A DNA stretch of 64,000 nt from JBCBEX01 sp038528235 (GTDB lineage Bacteria; Bacteroidota; Rhodothermia; Rhodothermales; Rubricoccaceae). The notes under the pieces were generated by a model that worked only from the letters and a program-made list of their open reading frames with translations, was not told where the DNA came from and did no database searches. The first letter of the stretch is position 1. Each line of letters starts with the position of its first letter. Position numbers and translations under genes: made by a program. The stretch lies in contig JBCBEX010000006.1 of NCBI GenBank assembly GCA_038528235.1, positions 39,417-103,416 of the forward strand, given 5' to 3'. Of this stretch, positions 46,044 through 56,200 are shown piece after piece.

Positions 46044-46252
46044 AACCACCCATCTGCGCCGTTTGTCGCCGTCGAAGCCGTGAGGCGAGCGGCTTCCGCA
46101 CCGTGCGCTTCGCCAACTACGAGCCGCTACCCGACGGCATGGTCGGGCATCCGAAGGGCCTGCACTGGTTCTGCGGCGACCACGTCGAGGCGGCCCAGGC
46201 GCTCGCGGACAAGCCGTGGGCTGAGGCGCGAGCGCTCCTGCGAGATGGCTAG
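46040..46252 (+). CDS. Small zinc-finger-like protein
   Basis: 70 residues. It begins PPICAVCRRRSREASGF and later has HPKGLHWFCGDHVEAAQ, so Cys-x2-Cys with a later Cys-x2-His could bind one zinc ion. It is translationally coupled to the DUF4352-like gene upstream. The stop codon overlaps that of convergent hutG (CTAG, 46249-46252). I recognise no named family. Confidence 0.6.
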   Translation: MKPPICAVCRRRSREASGFRTVRFANYEPLPDGMVGHPKGLHWFCGDHVEAAQALADKPWAEARALLRDG

Positions 46253-47175
46253 CTGCGCTCGGCCAGACCCTTCAGGAACGTCCAGACCGTGAGGGCGGCG
46301 AGCCGTGCCGTACGCCCATCGACATCGTACGTCGGGTTCAACTCGACGACATCGAGGGAAGTGACGTGCGGCGAGCGAGCCGTCTCGTAGGCCGCGCGGA
46401 GCCAGAGTGCCGCCGAGAGGCCGCCCGCGTTGGGCGCGCTCACGCCCGGCGCGTGTGCCACATCCACGGCATCGAGGTCGAACGTGGCGAGCGTCGGGGC
46501 ACGGGCGTCGGCGGCGATCCCCATGACGCGTGAGGCATCGAGCTCATGCTGCCAGACGAGGTCGCCGTGCTCGCGAACGAAAGCGGCATGCGCGTGTGCG
46601 GTGCGGTGTGGTTGCAGGCCGGCGACGCGGTAGCGCGTGCACTGTCCGGCCTCGATGGCTTGCCGGAAGGGCGAGCCGGAGTGTGCGCCTTGCGGATAGG
46701 GCCGCACGTCGGCGTGGGCGTCCCAGTTGAGGATCTCAGGCGTGAGTCCGGCACCGACGTAGCCGAGGACGTGCCCGTAGGTCGTCTCGTGGCCGCCGCC
46801 GAGCACGATGGGCAGGATACCGTCGGCGAGGATCGGGGCGAGGACATCGCCGAGACGCTGCTGGTCGGCCTCTACGTCGCCCGTCACGCGCACATCGCCG
46901 AGGTCAGCAGTGCGGCCGAGCAGCGCGACGAACGCGTCGTAGTTGGACGCATCGGGCGTCATCGCGTAGAGCGCGCGGCGGATCGCGGCGGGTCCGGCTG
47001 CGGCCCCCAGACGGCCGCCGTTGCGGCGAACGCCCTCGTCCGAGGGAAAGCCGATCAGCACCACGCGCGCGTCGCCGACGTTGCCGTGGCGGGCCAGCCA
47101 GTGCCCGAGGCGCGGGTCGTCCGGCAGCGTCTTCGGGACCGGGATGTCGGCAGGGATGAGGTCAGGTATCGACAT
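46249..47175 (-). CDS. hutG: Formimidoylglutamase
   Basis: 308 residues of the arginase/ureohydrolase family. Metal ligands are visible in VLGGGHETTYGH, LNWDAHADVRPYPQ and FDLDAVDVAHAP. It splits N-formimidoyl-glutamate to glutamate and formamide, the last step of the hut pathway. It begins one base after the hutI stop and is the last gene of the hut operon. Arginase or agmatinase is excluded by context. Confidence 0.9.
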   Translation of the reverse strand: MSIPDLIPADIPVPKTLPDDPRLGHWLARHGNVGDARVVLIGFPSDEGVRRNGGRLGAAAGPAAIRRALYAMTPDASNYDAFVALLGRTADLGDVRVTGDVEADQQRLGDVLAPILADGILPIVLGGGHETTYGHVLGYVGAGLTPEILNWDAHADVRPYPQGAHSGSPFRQAIEAGQCTRYRVAGLQPHRTAHAHAAFVREHGDLVWQHELDASRVMGIAADARAPTLATFDLDAVDVAHAPGVSAPNAGGLSAALWLRAAYETARSPHVTSLDVVELNPTYDVDGRTARLAALTVWTFLKGLAERS

Positions 47176-47176
47176 G

Positions 47177-48403
47177 TCAGGCCTCGACGCTCCAGACGGT
47201 CGTACCGCCGATCACCGTGCGGACGCAGGCGTTGGGGCGGAGGTGGTAGAGCCAGTGGTCCACGTCGGGAGCGTCGATCACGGCGAAGTCGGCGCGCTTA
47301 CCCGGTTCTAGCGAGCCGACCTCGGCCTCCATGCCGATGGCGCGAGCCGCATAGACGGTAGCGCCCTTCAGCGCCTCAGCCGGAGTCATCCGCTGCAGCG
47401 TGCATGCGAGCGTGAGCGCGAACGGCAAGTGGTAGCTCGGCGCACTGCCCGGGTTGAAGTCGGTCGCCACGGCCACGGCCACTCCCGCGTCGATGAGGCG
47501 CCGCGCGGGGAGTGGGTCAACGTGGAGGTAGAGCGTCGCCAGCGGCAGTGAGACGGCGACCACGCCTGCCTCAGCCATCGCCGCAGTGCCAGCATCGGAG
47601 ACGCATTCAAGATGGTCGGCACTCACGGCGCGCACCTCGGCGGCGAGGGCGGCCCCGCCGGTGTCGGTGAGTTGATCGGCGTGCAGCTTCGCGCGGAGGC
47701 CGTGCCGTCTTGCAGCAGAGAAGATCGTCCGCGCTTCGTCGGGCGTGAACGCCGTGTCTTCCACGAACACGTCGCAGAAGCGCGCGAGGCCTTCGTCGGC
47801 GACCTGCGGGAGGATCTCGTCCATGATGAGCCGCACGTACGCGTCGCGATCATCGGCATACTCCGGCGGGACGATGTGCGCGGCGAGGCATGTCGATACG
47901 ATCCGCGTCGGCTGCGATTTAGCCAGGCGGCGATACGCCCGCAGCGTTTTGAGTTCGTCGGCGACGGTCAGACCGTACCCCGACTTCGCCTCGACGGTCG
48001 TGACGCCAAGCGTGCGCATCTCGTCTAGGAAGCTAGCAGCGCGTTCAACCAACGTGTCCTCGCTCGCAGCGCGAGTAGCCCGTACTGTCGAGGCAATGCC
48101 GCCGCCCGCGCGAGCGATGTCGAGGTAGCTCGTCCCGCTAATGCGCGCCGCAAACTCGTCGGCTCGCCACCCACCAAACGCGAGGTGGGTGTGACAATCG
48201 ACCAAGCCGGGGATCACGAGCCGACCGCCTGCCGACTGCCGCTCCCACGCGGCGTACTCGGCCGGGAGTGCAGCTTCCGTGCCTACCCAGCGGATCGTAG
48301 CGCTGTCCCACACGAGCGCCGCATCGGAAATGGCGTGGATCGCTGCCTGGCCGCCGTCGGCGCGGCACGTCGCGAGCGTGGCAATGTCGGTGAGGACGGG
48401 CAT
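47177..48403 (-). CDS. hutI: Imidazolonepropionase
   Basis: 408 residues, amidohydrolase superfamily. The metal site has His71 and His73 in VDCHTHLAFGGWRADEF; TTVEAKSGYGLTVADELK, LRAKLHADQLTDTGG and VAVATDFNPGSAPSYHLPF are HutI signatures. It opens the imidazolone ring to N-formimidoyl-glutamate. The ATG overlaps the hutH stop (TGATG, 48401-48405), a tight coupling. Confidence 0.95.
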   Translation of the reverse strand: MPVLTDIATLATCRADGGQAAIHAISDAALVWDSATIRWVGTEAALPAEYAAWERQSAGGRLVIPGLVDCHTHLAFGGWRADEFAARISGTSYLDIARAGGGIASTVRATRAASEDTLVERAASFLDEMRTLGVTTVEAKSGYGLTVADELKTLRAYRRLAKSQPTRIVSTCLAAHIVPPEYADDRDAYVRLIMDEILPQVADEGLARFCDVFVEDTAFTPDEARTIFSAARRHGLRAKLHADQLTDTGGAALAAEVRAVSADHLECVSDAGTAAMAEAGVVAVSLPLATLYLHVDPLPARRLIDAGVAVAVATDFNPGSAPSYHLPFALTLACTLQRMTPAEALKGATVYAARAIGMEAEVGSLEPGKRADFAVIDAPDVDHWLYHLRPNACVRTVIGGTTVWSVEA

Positions 48404-49929
48404 CAGCGTAGCGCTCCGACTTCAGCCTCGACGGCGCGGACGAGGTCGCCCGACTGGAGGAGGTCAAGGCAGCGGGTGCCGTCGCGCTGGAAGTCCTCGT
48501 CGGCCTCGCGGTGGGAGACGTGATCACGAAGAAACACATGGGCGACCTCCACGCCGCGACCAGGCCGCAGCGGCGCGCGGTAGTCGAGCGCCTGCGCCGC
48601 AGTGAGCAGTTCGATGGCGAGCACGCGCTCTACATTGGCAAGCACGTCGAAGCATTTCAGCGCCGAGACGCTGCCCATCGACACGTGGTCCTCCTGCCCG
48701 CGGCTCGACGGGATCGAGTCGACCGACGCTGGGTGGCAGAGCACCTTGTTCTCCGAGACGAGCGCCGCGGCGGTGTACTGTGGCATCATGAACCCGGAGT
48801 TGAGCCCCGTCTCTTTCATCAGGAAGACCGGGAGGCCGTCGTTGCCTTCCACGAGAAGGTAGATCCGCCGCTCGGCGATGCTGGCGAGCTCGGCGAGCGC
48901 GATGGCGGCGTAGTCGAGCGCGAGCGCGAGCGGTTGCCCGTGGAAGTTGCCGCCTGAGACGATAGGTGGGTCTCCTTCACTGAAGACGAGCGGGTTGTCC
49001 GTGACGCTGTTGATCTCGATCTCGATGACGGAGGCCGCATGGGCGAGGGCGTCGCGGCTGGCGCCATGGACCTGCGGCACGCAGCGGAGCGAATACGGGT
49101 CCTGCACCTTGCCGCAGTCGCGGTGGCTCTCCAGGATCTCGCTGCCTGCGAGCAGCAGGCGCACGTTCTCGGCCACGAGGCCTTGCCCGCGATGCGGACG
49201 CACGGCCTGGATGCGCGGATCGAAGGGCGTTGCGGAGCCCTGCAGCGCTTCGAGCGACATCGCCGCAAGGACGTCGGCAGCCTTGACGAGATGGTGCGCG
49301 CGCTCCAGCACGAACGCTCCGTAGGCGCTCATCATCTGCGTGCCGTTGATGAGCGCCAGGCCGTCCTTCGCTCCCAGCGTAAGCGGAGCGAGGTCGTGCT
49401 CGGCGAGGACCTCAGCAGCAGGGTGCGCGTGTTTGCCGTCGTCGTCCCAGAAGCGCCCGCGTCCGAGGAGCGGCAGCGCGAGGTGGGCCAGCGGCGCGAG
49501 ATCGCCCGATGCCCCGAGGCTACCTCGGCTCGGCATCACCGGCACGAGGTCGCGCTCGGCGAAGGTGAGCAGGCGGTCGAACGTCGCAGGCGATACACCC
49601 GAGTGGCCGAGGCCGAGGGCGTGCACCTTCAGCCGCAGCATCAGCCGCGCGACCGCCTTCGGGATACGCGGTCCCACACCCACCGCGTGCGAGACGATCA
49701 GGTTGTGCTGGAGCTGTTCGAGGTCGGCGTCGGAGACCCGCACCCGCGCCAGCGCGCCGAAGCCGGTGTTGATGCCGTAGTACGTCGCCCCGCTCCCGAG
49801 CGCGCCCTCCACGACGCCCCGCGCTGCTGCTACCCGCCCCGCGTCGGCTCGCAGCGCTGCAATGCTTGCATCGAGATCCGCGTATAGATGCGGAACGGTG
49901 AGCGCGGAGGTGTTCGTCTCGATGATCAT
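48403..49929 (-). CDS. hutH: Histidine ammonia-lyase
   Basis: 508 residues, normal length. The cofactor MIO forms from Ala140-Ser141-Gly142 in SRGSLGASGDLAPLAHLAL. TYYGINTGFGALARV and SSRGQEDHVSMGS are further active-site segments. It removes ammonia from histidine to give urocanate. The repeat-flanked GIY-YIG gene lies directly upstream, between it and hutU, so continued transcription from the hutU promoter must cross that insert. Confidence 0.96.
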   Translation of the reverse strand: MIIETNTSALTVPHLYADLDASIAALRADAGRVAAARGVVEGALGSGATYYGINTGFGALARVRVSDADLEQLQHNLIVSHAVGVGPRIPKAVARLMLRLKVHALGLGHSGVSPATFDRLLTFAERDLVPVMPSRGSLGASGDLAPLAHLALPLLGRGRFWDDDGKHAHPAAEVLAEHDLAPLTLGAKDGLALINGTQMMSAYGAFVLERAHHLVKAADVLAAMSLEALQGSATPFDPRIQAVRPHRGQGLVAENVRLLLAGSEILESHRDCGKVQDPYSLRCVPQVHGASRDALAHAASVIEIEINSVTDNPLVFSEGDPPIVSGGNFHGQPLALALDYAAIALAELASIAERRIYLLVEGNDGLPVFLMKETGLNSGFMMPQYTAAALVSENKVLCHPASVDSIPSSRGQEDHVSMGSVSALKCFDVLANVERVLAIELLTAAQALDYRAPLRPGRGVEVAHVFLRDHVSHREADEDFQRDGTRCLDLLQSGDLVRAVEAEVGALR

Positions 49930-49941
49930 AGTTCTAATTCA

Positions 49942-50421
49942 GTCATCCCCGCACTGAGCCTGCCCTCGCGAAAGCGGGGGCGGGGACCTACACGTTTAGC
50001 AAAGCAACGATTCAGCGCACCCGCGCCACAAAAAAGCACAGCGCCCCATCGCTCTCTCCATCAAAGCACCTCGTCCGCGATCAACTCGTAGAGATCCCGC
50101 CACCCCGGATTCGCCTCCTCGATCAGCTCTAGCTTCCATGCACGGTTCCACTTTTTCAGTCGCCGTTCCCGCACCATCGCGTCCTGGATGTCGTCGTACT
50201 CCTCGACGTAAACCAATCGCTGCACGCCATACTTCTTCGTGAAGCCGGCAATGCTGCCCTGCTTGTGCTCCCGAATACGTCGCGCGAGGTCGCTTGTCAC
50301 CCCGACATACAACGTGCCGTTGCGACGGGAGGCGAGGATGTAGACAGTGCCGGGCTTGGGCATCGGAGCAAAGGCGAGAAACCGAGTCAGGCTCGTGGGT
50401 CCCAGCGTGCGCGGGGATGAC
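49942..50421. mobile_element. Inverted-repeat cassette carrying a GIY-YIG gene
   Basis: GTCATCCCCGC (49942-49952) and its exact inverse GCGGGGATGAC (50411-50421) bracket the GIY-YIG gene. The arms continue with REP-like sequences (CCTCGCGAAAGCGGGGGCGGGGAC on the left). The 480-bp unit sits between hutU and hutH. Such GTCATCCCCGC repeats are widespread short mobile sequences in bacteria. No transposase is present, and no target duplication was identified. Confidence 0.55.
50061..50363 (-). CDS. GIY-YIG domain protein (UPF0213-like)
   Basis: 100 residues from the ATG at 50363. TVYILASRRNGTLYVGVTSDLARRIREHKQG has the GIY-YIG nuclease signature (VYI and YVGVT), with the catalytic Arg in DLARRI and Glu in RERRLKKWNRAWK. 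The remaining positions fit short stand-alone family members, whose substrate is unknown. It is the only gene in a 480-bp inverted-repeat unit inside the hut operon and has the same strand as the operon. Confidence 0.88.
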   Translation of the reverse strand: MPKPGTVYILASRRNGTLYVGVTSDLARRIREHKQGSIAGFTKKYGVQRLVYVEEYDDIQDAMVRERRLKKWNRAWKLELIEEANPGWRDLYELIADEVL

Positions 50422-50433
50422 GGCAATGGTGGC

Positions 50434-52131
50434 TCAAGCTGAATCGGAGAGAGGTGTCCCATTCAACATCGGCAGGTCGACGCCGCGCTCGTGGGCGGTT
50501 TCGATGGCGAGGTCGTAGCCCGCGTCGGCGTGGCGCATGACGCCGGTGCCAGGGTCGGCGGTGAGGACGCGCTCCAGGCGGCGGGACGCGCTCGCGGTGC
50601 CGTCGGCCACGCACACCATGCCGCTGTGCATCGAGTAGCCGATGCCCACGCCGCCGCCGTGGTGGAGGCTCACCCAACTCGCGCCGCAGGCCGTGTTGAG
50701 GAGCGCATTCAGGAGCGGCCAGTCGCCGATGGCATCCGAGCCGTCCAGCATCGCCTCGGTCTCGCGGTTGGGGCTCGCGACCGAGCCCGTGTCGAGGTGG
50801 TCGCGCCCGATCACGAGTGGGGCCTCGACCTTGCCTTGCTCGACAAGCCAGTTGAACCGGGCTCCCATCTCGGCGCGCTCGCCGTATTCGAGCCAGCATA
50901 TGCGCGCGGGCAGGCCCTGGAAGTGGACGTGCTCCTGCGCCTTTCGAATCCACCGCGCGAGCGCATCTTTCTCGGGGAACGTGTCGAGTACAGCCTGGTC
51001 CGTCGCGGCGATGTCGGCCGGGTTGCCGGAGAGCGCGGCCCAGCGGAATGGTCCGGAGCCCCGGCAGAAGAGCGGGCGGATAAACTCAGGAACGAAGCCA
51101 GGGATGTCGAACGCCTCGGTACGGCCTCGGCGGTCGGCGACTTGGCCGCGGAGGTTGTTGCCGTAGTCGAACACGACGGCTCCAGCCTGCTGCAGCGCCA
51201 GCATCGCGTCGATGTGGGCCTCCATGCTGTCCAGGACGGCGGCGTCGTAGCCTTCGGGATCGCGGGTGCGGAAAGCGTCGGCAGTGTCGAGCGTGTGCCC
51301 GGCGGGGAGGTAGCCCACGCGAAGGTCGTGCGCGCTCGTCTGGTCGGTGACGACATCGGGCACCACGTCGCGCCGTACGAGTTCTGGCAGCACCTCGGCC
51401 ACGTTGCCGACAAGTCCCACCGAGAGCGCCTCGCCCCTTGCTTTCGCGTCGAGGACCGCGTTGAGCGCGGTGTCGAGGTCGGTCTCCATGCGGTCGCAGT
51501 AGCCCGTCTCGACGCGCCGCTGGATGCGCTGCGGGTCGATCTCGATGCCGAGGAAGGCCGCGCCGTTCATCGTCGCTGCAAGCGGCTGCGCGCCACCCAT
51601 GCCGCCGAGGCCCGCCGTCACGACGAGCCGGCCTTCGAGCGTCCCACCAAAATGTTTGCGCGCGCACTCCGCGAACGTCTCGTAGGTGCCCTGTAGGATG
51701 CCCTGCGTGCCGATGTAGATCCACGACCCCGCCGTCATCTGGCCATACATCGTGAGGCCGAGCGCTTCGAGGCGGCGAAACTCGTCCCACGTCGCCCACT
51801 TGGGGACGAGGTGGCTGTTGGCGATCAGCACGCGCGGGGCCTCGTCGTGCGTACGAAACACACCGACCGGCTTGCCGCTCTGGACGAGCAGCGTCTCGTC
51901 GTTCCTGAGCCGCTTCAGCGTCGCAACGATGGCGCGGTAGCTCGGCCAGTTGCGCGCGGCCTTGCCGCTGCCGCCGTAGACCACGAGGTCGTCAGGGCGC
52001 TCTGCCACCTCGGGGTCGAGGTTGTTCATGAGCATCCGGAGGGCGGCTTCCTGGTGCCAGCCCTGGCACGAGAGGGCGGTCCCGCGCGGCGCACGGATCG
52101 CCGGTGCGAGCGTTGGCTCGGTCGTCAGCAT
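50434..52131 (-). CDS. hutU: Urocanate hydratase
   Basis: 565 residues from the ATG at 52131; the frame extends upstream without similarity. It converts urocanate to imidazolonepropionate with a tightly bound NAD+. VYGGSGKAARNWPSY, QSGKPVGVFRTH, GMGGAQPLAATMNGA and SLHHGGGVGIGYSMHSGMVCVADG are typical signatures. It is the first gene of the hut operon. The promoter lies in the 115-bp region shared with the divergent SDR gene. Confidence 0.96.
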   Translation of the reverse strand: MLTTEPTLAPAIRAPRGTALSCQGWHQEAALRMLMNNLDPEVAERPDDLVVYGGSGKAARNWPSYRAIVATLKRLRNDETLLVQSGKPVGVFRTHDEAPRVLIANSHLVPKWATWDEFRRLEALGLTMYGQMTAGSWIYIGTQGILQGTYETFAECARKHFGGTLEGRLVVTAGLGGMGGAQPLAATMNGAAFLGIEIDPQRIQRRVETGYCDRMETDLDTALNAVLDAKARGEALSVGLVGNVAEVLPELVRRDVVPDVVTDQTSAHDLRVGYLPAGHTLDTADAFRTRDPEGYDAAVLDSMEAHIDAMLALQQAGAVVFDYGNNLRGQVADRRGRTEAFDIPGFVPEFIRPLFCRGSGPFRWAALSGNPADIAATDQAVLDTFPEKDALARWIRKAQEHVHFQGLPARICWLEYGERAEMGARFNWLVEQGKVEAPLVIGRDHLDTGSVASPNRETEAMLDGSDAIGDWPLLNALLNTACGASWVSLHHGGGVGIGYSMHSGMVCVADGTASASRRLERVLTADPGTGVMRHADAGYDLAIETAHERGVDLPMLNGTPLSDSA

Positions 52132-52246
52132 GGGAGGGAGGAGTCGGTTGGGGGAAGCCCCAACGTACGGCGGCGCTCCCGCGAAAAACCATAGGTGCGG
52201 CGCATGCGCTATCCTGCGGACCTGCCCCCCTCGATCCCATCCTGTC

Positions 52247-53203
52247 ATGAAGGTCATCCTAGCCGGAGGTAGCGGCCAACTCGGCACGCTCCTCGCCCGC
52301 GACTTCCACGCCGACGGGCACGAGGCCGTCGTGCTGAGCCGGTCGCCGGGCAGCGCCGAGCCGTGGAGCGTGGTCGGCTGGGACGCGCAGTCGCTCGGGG
52401 CGTGGGCCGCCGAGATTGACGGTGCCGATGCCGTGGTGAACCTCGCTGGACGCAGCGTCGACTGCCGCTACACGCCCGAGAACCGCCGCCTCATCATGGA
52501 CTCGCGGGTCGCCTCCACGCGGGTCGTTGGCGAGGCGATCGCGCAGGCGAAGGCCCCGCCGCCGGTGTGGCTCCAGATGAGCACAGCAACGATCTACGCC
52601 CACCGCTACGACGCGCCTAACGACGAGGCGACTGGCCTGATCGGCGGCACCGAACCGGACGCGCCCGCGTCGTGGCGATTCAGCATCGACGTGGCGCAGG
52701 CGTGGGAACGCACGCTCGCCGAGGCCGACACGCCGCACACCCGCAAGGTCGCGCTCCGCGCCGCCGTCGTGATGAGCGCCGACCGTGGCGGCATCTTCGA
52801 CACGCTGCTCGGGCTCGTCCGCCGCGGCCTCGGCGGTACGTCGGGCAACGGGCGGCAATACGTCTCCTGGCTCCACGGCGACGACTTCGTGCGGGCCGTC
52901 CGCTGGCTCAACGAGCACGACGAGATCGATGGGGCCGTCAACCTCGCGGCACCGCACCCGCTGCCAAATGCCGCATTCATGCGGGCGCTGCGCGGCGCCT
53001 GGGGCACCCGAATCGGCCTGCCTGCGACCGCGTGGATGCTGGAGGTCGGCGCGTTCTTTATGCGCACCGAGAGCGAACTCGTCCTCAAGAGTCGCCGCGT
53101 CATACCGGGTCGCCTGCTGGCGCACGGCTTCTCGTTCGAGCACCCTACGTGGCCCGACGCCGCGCGCGCACTCTGTCGAGACTGGCGAGCGCGCCATGCT
53201 TGA
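52247..53203 (+). CDS. TIGR01777-family SDR epimerase
   Basis: 318 residues from the ATG at 52247. VILAGGSGQLGTLLARDF is the NAD(P)-binding motif; DAVVNLAGRSVDCRY, WLQMSTATIYAHRYD and VALRAAVVMS follow the TIGR01777 (YfcH-like) pattern. The C-terminal part, VLKSRRVIPGRLLAHGFSFEHPTW, is the DUF1731 end of this family. Many members are linked to cell division or thylakoid function in other organisms, but the substrate is unknown. It is divergent from hutU and convergent with the sortase gene. Confidence 0.85.
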   Translation: MKVILAGGSGQLGTLLARDFHADGHEAVVLSRSPGSAEPWSVVGWDAQSLGAWAAEIDGADAVVNLAGRSVDCRYTPENRRLIMDSRVASTRVVGEAIAQAKAPPPVWLQMSTATIYAHRYDAPNDEATGLIGGTEPDAPASWRFSIDVAQAWERTLAEADTPHTRKVALRAAVVMSADRGGIFDTLLGLVRRGLGGTSGNGRQYVSWLHGDDFVRAVRWLNEHDEIDGAVNLAAPHPLPNAAFMRALRGAWGTRIGLPATAWMLEVGAFFMRTESELVLKSRRVIPGRLLAHGFSFEHPTWPDAARALCRDWRARHA

Positions 53204-53206
53204 CGG

Positions 53207-56200
53207 CTACCGGATTACAGCAATCTTGCCGATGGGGTCGTTGCTCGGCGTGAGGTTCTGCCCATCGGCGCGGAGGAAGACTTGGTAGAGGTAGACCCCG
53301 CTCGCCACGAGGTCGCCGTCCTCGTCGCGCCCGTCCCACGCCACGTCGTTCCAGCCGATGCGGGCGCCCGGTAGGCAGTTGCTCGCGTCGAGGCATTCGA
53401 GCGGGCGAAGCTCGCGGATGAGGCGGCCGTTGATGGTGTAGATCCGGATGCGCAGGTCCTCCACGAGCGCAGCGTCAGCTCCGCGCAGGCGGAACAGGAA
53501 GCGCGTGGACGACACCATCGGGTTGGGGTAGGGGAAGACGCTCTCCAACTCCATCTCCGACTGCACGCGGAAGTAGGCGCGGTAGGTCGTCGAGTCCATC
53601 GGGGCCGGGCCGCCGATCTCGCGGTCGAGCACGTTGGCGATGCGGGCCGGGTTGCCGGTGGCGTCGCGCGCCTCGATGGTGAGCGTGTGCAGCGTGTCCG
53701 AGAGCGACGTCGTGGGTTCGAAGGTGAGGCGGGCCTCGTTCTCCTCGCCGGTCGCCGCTTCGAAGATCACGGCAGCGGGGTCGACTTCCTCGTCGTTGAG
53801 GGTGAGCGAGAAGGCTCCGGGGTCGTCGAGGCGGAGGAACGGGTTCGAGTCGGTGAGCGAGACCTGGATGCGTGGGCGCGCTGAGACGAACGGGATTGCT
53901 GGGTCCTGCGTATTGAAGACCCGCTCTGGTCCGTTGCGGACCTCCGTGCCGTCGATCATCACGCGCAGCACTGGCTCGGTAGCGTCCGCCGCGACCCGGA
54001 AGTCGCCCACGAGTGCGTTGTTGTAGGTCAGCGACTCCGTGAGCGTCGGCTGGCTCGCCTCGGCTTGGATGCCGTTCTGCCCAACACGTCCTACGGTGAC
54101 GGCTTCGACGGGTACCATGACAACCGAGTCTGGCAGTACGTCGCGGCGACTCGTCACCAGGATTTCGATCTGCTCGTTGTCCGGATCGGTGAGCGTCGCG
54201 CGGACCCGCACCGAGTCGGGGGCGACGAGGCTGAGGTTGCGCACCGGCACCTCGAACCGGAGTGGCTCGCCCTCCGCGAGGGCGTCCGTTGGCAGTGCGA
54301 AGAGATCGGGGTCGAGGACGAGTTCGGGAACGGGATCGTAGATGACCTGCCACTGGCGTAGCTGCGGGGTGCTCTGCTGGCTCACGTCGGAGAGGGTAGC
54401 CCGGAGCGTCAGGAACGGGTGCGCCCGTGCGTCGATGCCGCTCAAGTCAGCCGTGGGGCTCCGGAGGTCGCCAATCAGCACCGAGCCGTCGGCCGCGAGC
54501 ACATCGACAGAAACGAACGCGGGCTGGCCTCCCACGTCTGTGTCGAGCGTGAGCGTGCGCCACGCCTTCGCCGGGCCGATGCGCGGGCTCGTGAGCTGAC
54601 CCGCCGGGTTCTGGAACGTCAGCGTCGTGTCGAGGAGCACGAAGTCGGGCTGCTCCGGTCCGTCGGGAACGACCCGCTCCCAGGTGGTGCCCGGCTCGTC
54701 CTTCTGCGTCACGAGCAGGAGCATGTCCTCGTAGTTGAGCGACGGCGCGGCCTCCGATCCGAGCGACTGCAGAAGCGCCTTCAGGGCGTCGGGCACGGGG
54801 CCGCTCTGGAAGAGGTTGCGCGTGCGCACGAAGATGTAGTCGCCCGGCAGCGCGACCCGGTTGACGAGCGAGTCGAGGGTGACGAGGGCGGCTTCCTCCT
54901 GGCCGGCGGCGTAGGGGGCACCGTAGCCGGAGCCGCGGACGGTCCCGAAGGTGCCGTCGATGATGAGCACGCCAAAGCCGGGCGTCAGACGCAGGATGGG
55001 CGAGCCGCTGTTGACCACGAACTGCCCCTTGCGCGACGTGTCCTCTGCCTCGGCGTTGGTCTGCACGTTGACGCGGTAGTCGCTGAAGGCCCAGGCGTCG
55101 TCCTCGCGGACTAGGAAGCCATCGGTGGCGACCGCGTCGAAGAGGTCGCCGGTCATCGTCCAGCGGCCTGGCACGTCGCTGGTCTGCACAAGCAGGCGTC
55201 CGCCTACCCAGTTGTTGACCTGGTCGGCGGCGTCGAGGCGAGCGCGCCAGTAGGCAGGCTGGCCGTCGGGCAGCGCCTCTGCCGGGCTCCAGTCGGCGTG
55301 CGCGTTGCGGATGGGGATCGATGTCGAGCTCTGCTTCGCGGGCGAGTCGAAGGTGGGCACCCGGTCGATCTCGAAGAGGACGGCTGCGCCCTGGGCGGCA
55401 CGGGGGCTCGCCAGTGACACGCGGAGGCGCGGCTGCCGGGCATCGACCGTCGCGAAATCCTGCGGGAAGACGACTGCGAGGCCGTTCGAGAACACGACGT
55501 GCGGCTTGCGGCTGACGAGGTTGTTTGTCTCGTCGAACTCGCTGATCTCGCTCAGCGCATCCGCCGTCACAGAGACGAAGTGCGTACCCGCGTCGCCCTC
55601 GGCGAGCGGCAGCGGAATCGCAAACGTGGTGTCGATGCCGAACGGGGCCAGCCGGCGGCTGACAAGGGTGTCGCCGCGGCTCGGGCGCTCCTGGCGGACC
55701 GTGACGGTGAGCGAGTCGAGCGGGACGAGCCCGCGGTTGCGTACGCGGACATCGGCCGTGAGCATGCGGTCTTCGACGAGGGGCGCGGCCGGGCTGATGC
55801 GGAGGTCCGCCTCGGCGACGGCCAGGTCGGGTTCGCTCGGGAGGACGATGCGCGAGGCGGGGTCGCCGATGAGGCCGTACTGAAGCAGGTGCTTCACGGG
55901 GTAGTAGGACACGCCGCCGAAGCCGAACGTGGTGGCGTAGCGGCGCTTGGCCTCCTGGAGGGCCAGCCCGAGCACGCGCGTGGTGTCGGCGTCGCCCTCG
56001 CGCGACTCGCTGAAGATGACCTGGTGCGCGAAGTCGCTGATGGCGCGGGTCTCGGGCACGCGCGCGATCTCGGAGGTGCCCCAGTGCGCGATGCTCCCCG
56101 CCTCCGAGCCCAGAACAAGGCGCTCGGCGAGCGTCCCGCGGTCGGACAGCGCGGCGAAGTTGCCCGTCCGGCAGCCCAGCGAAAACACGACGGGCAGGCG

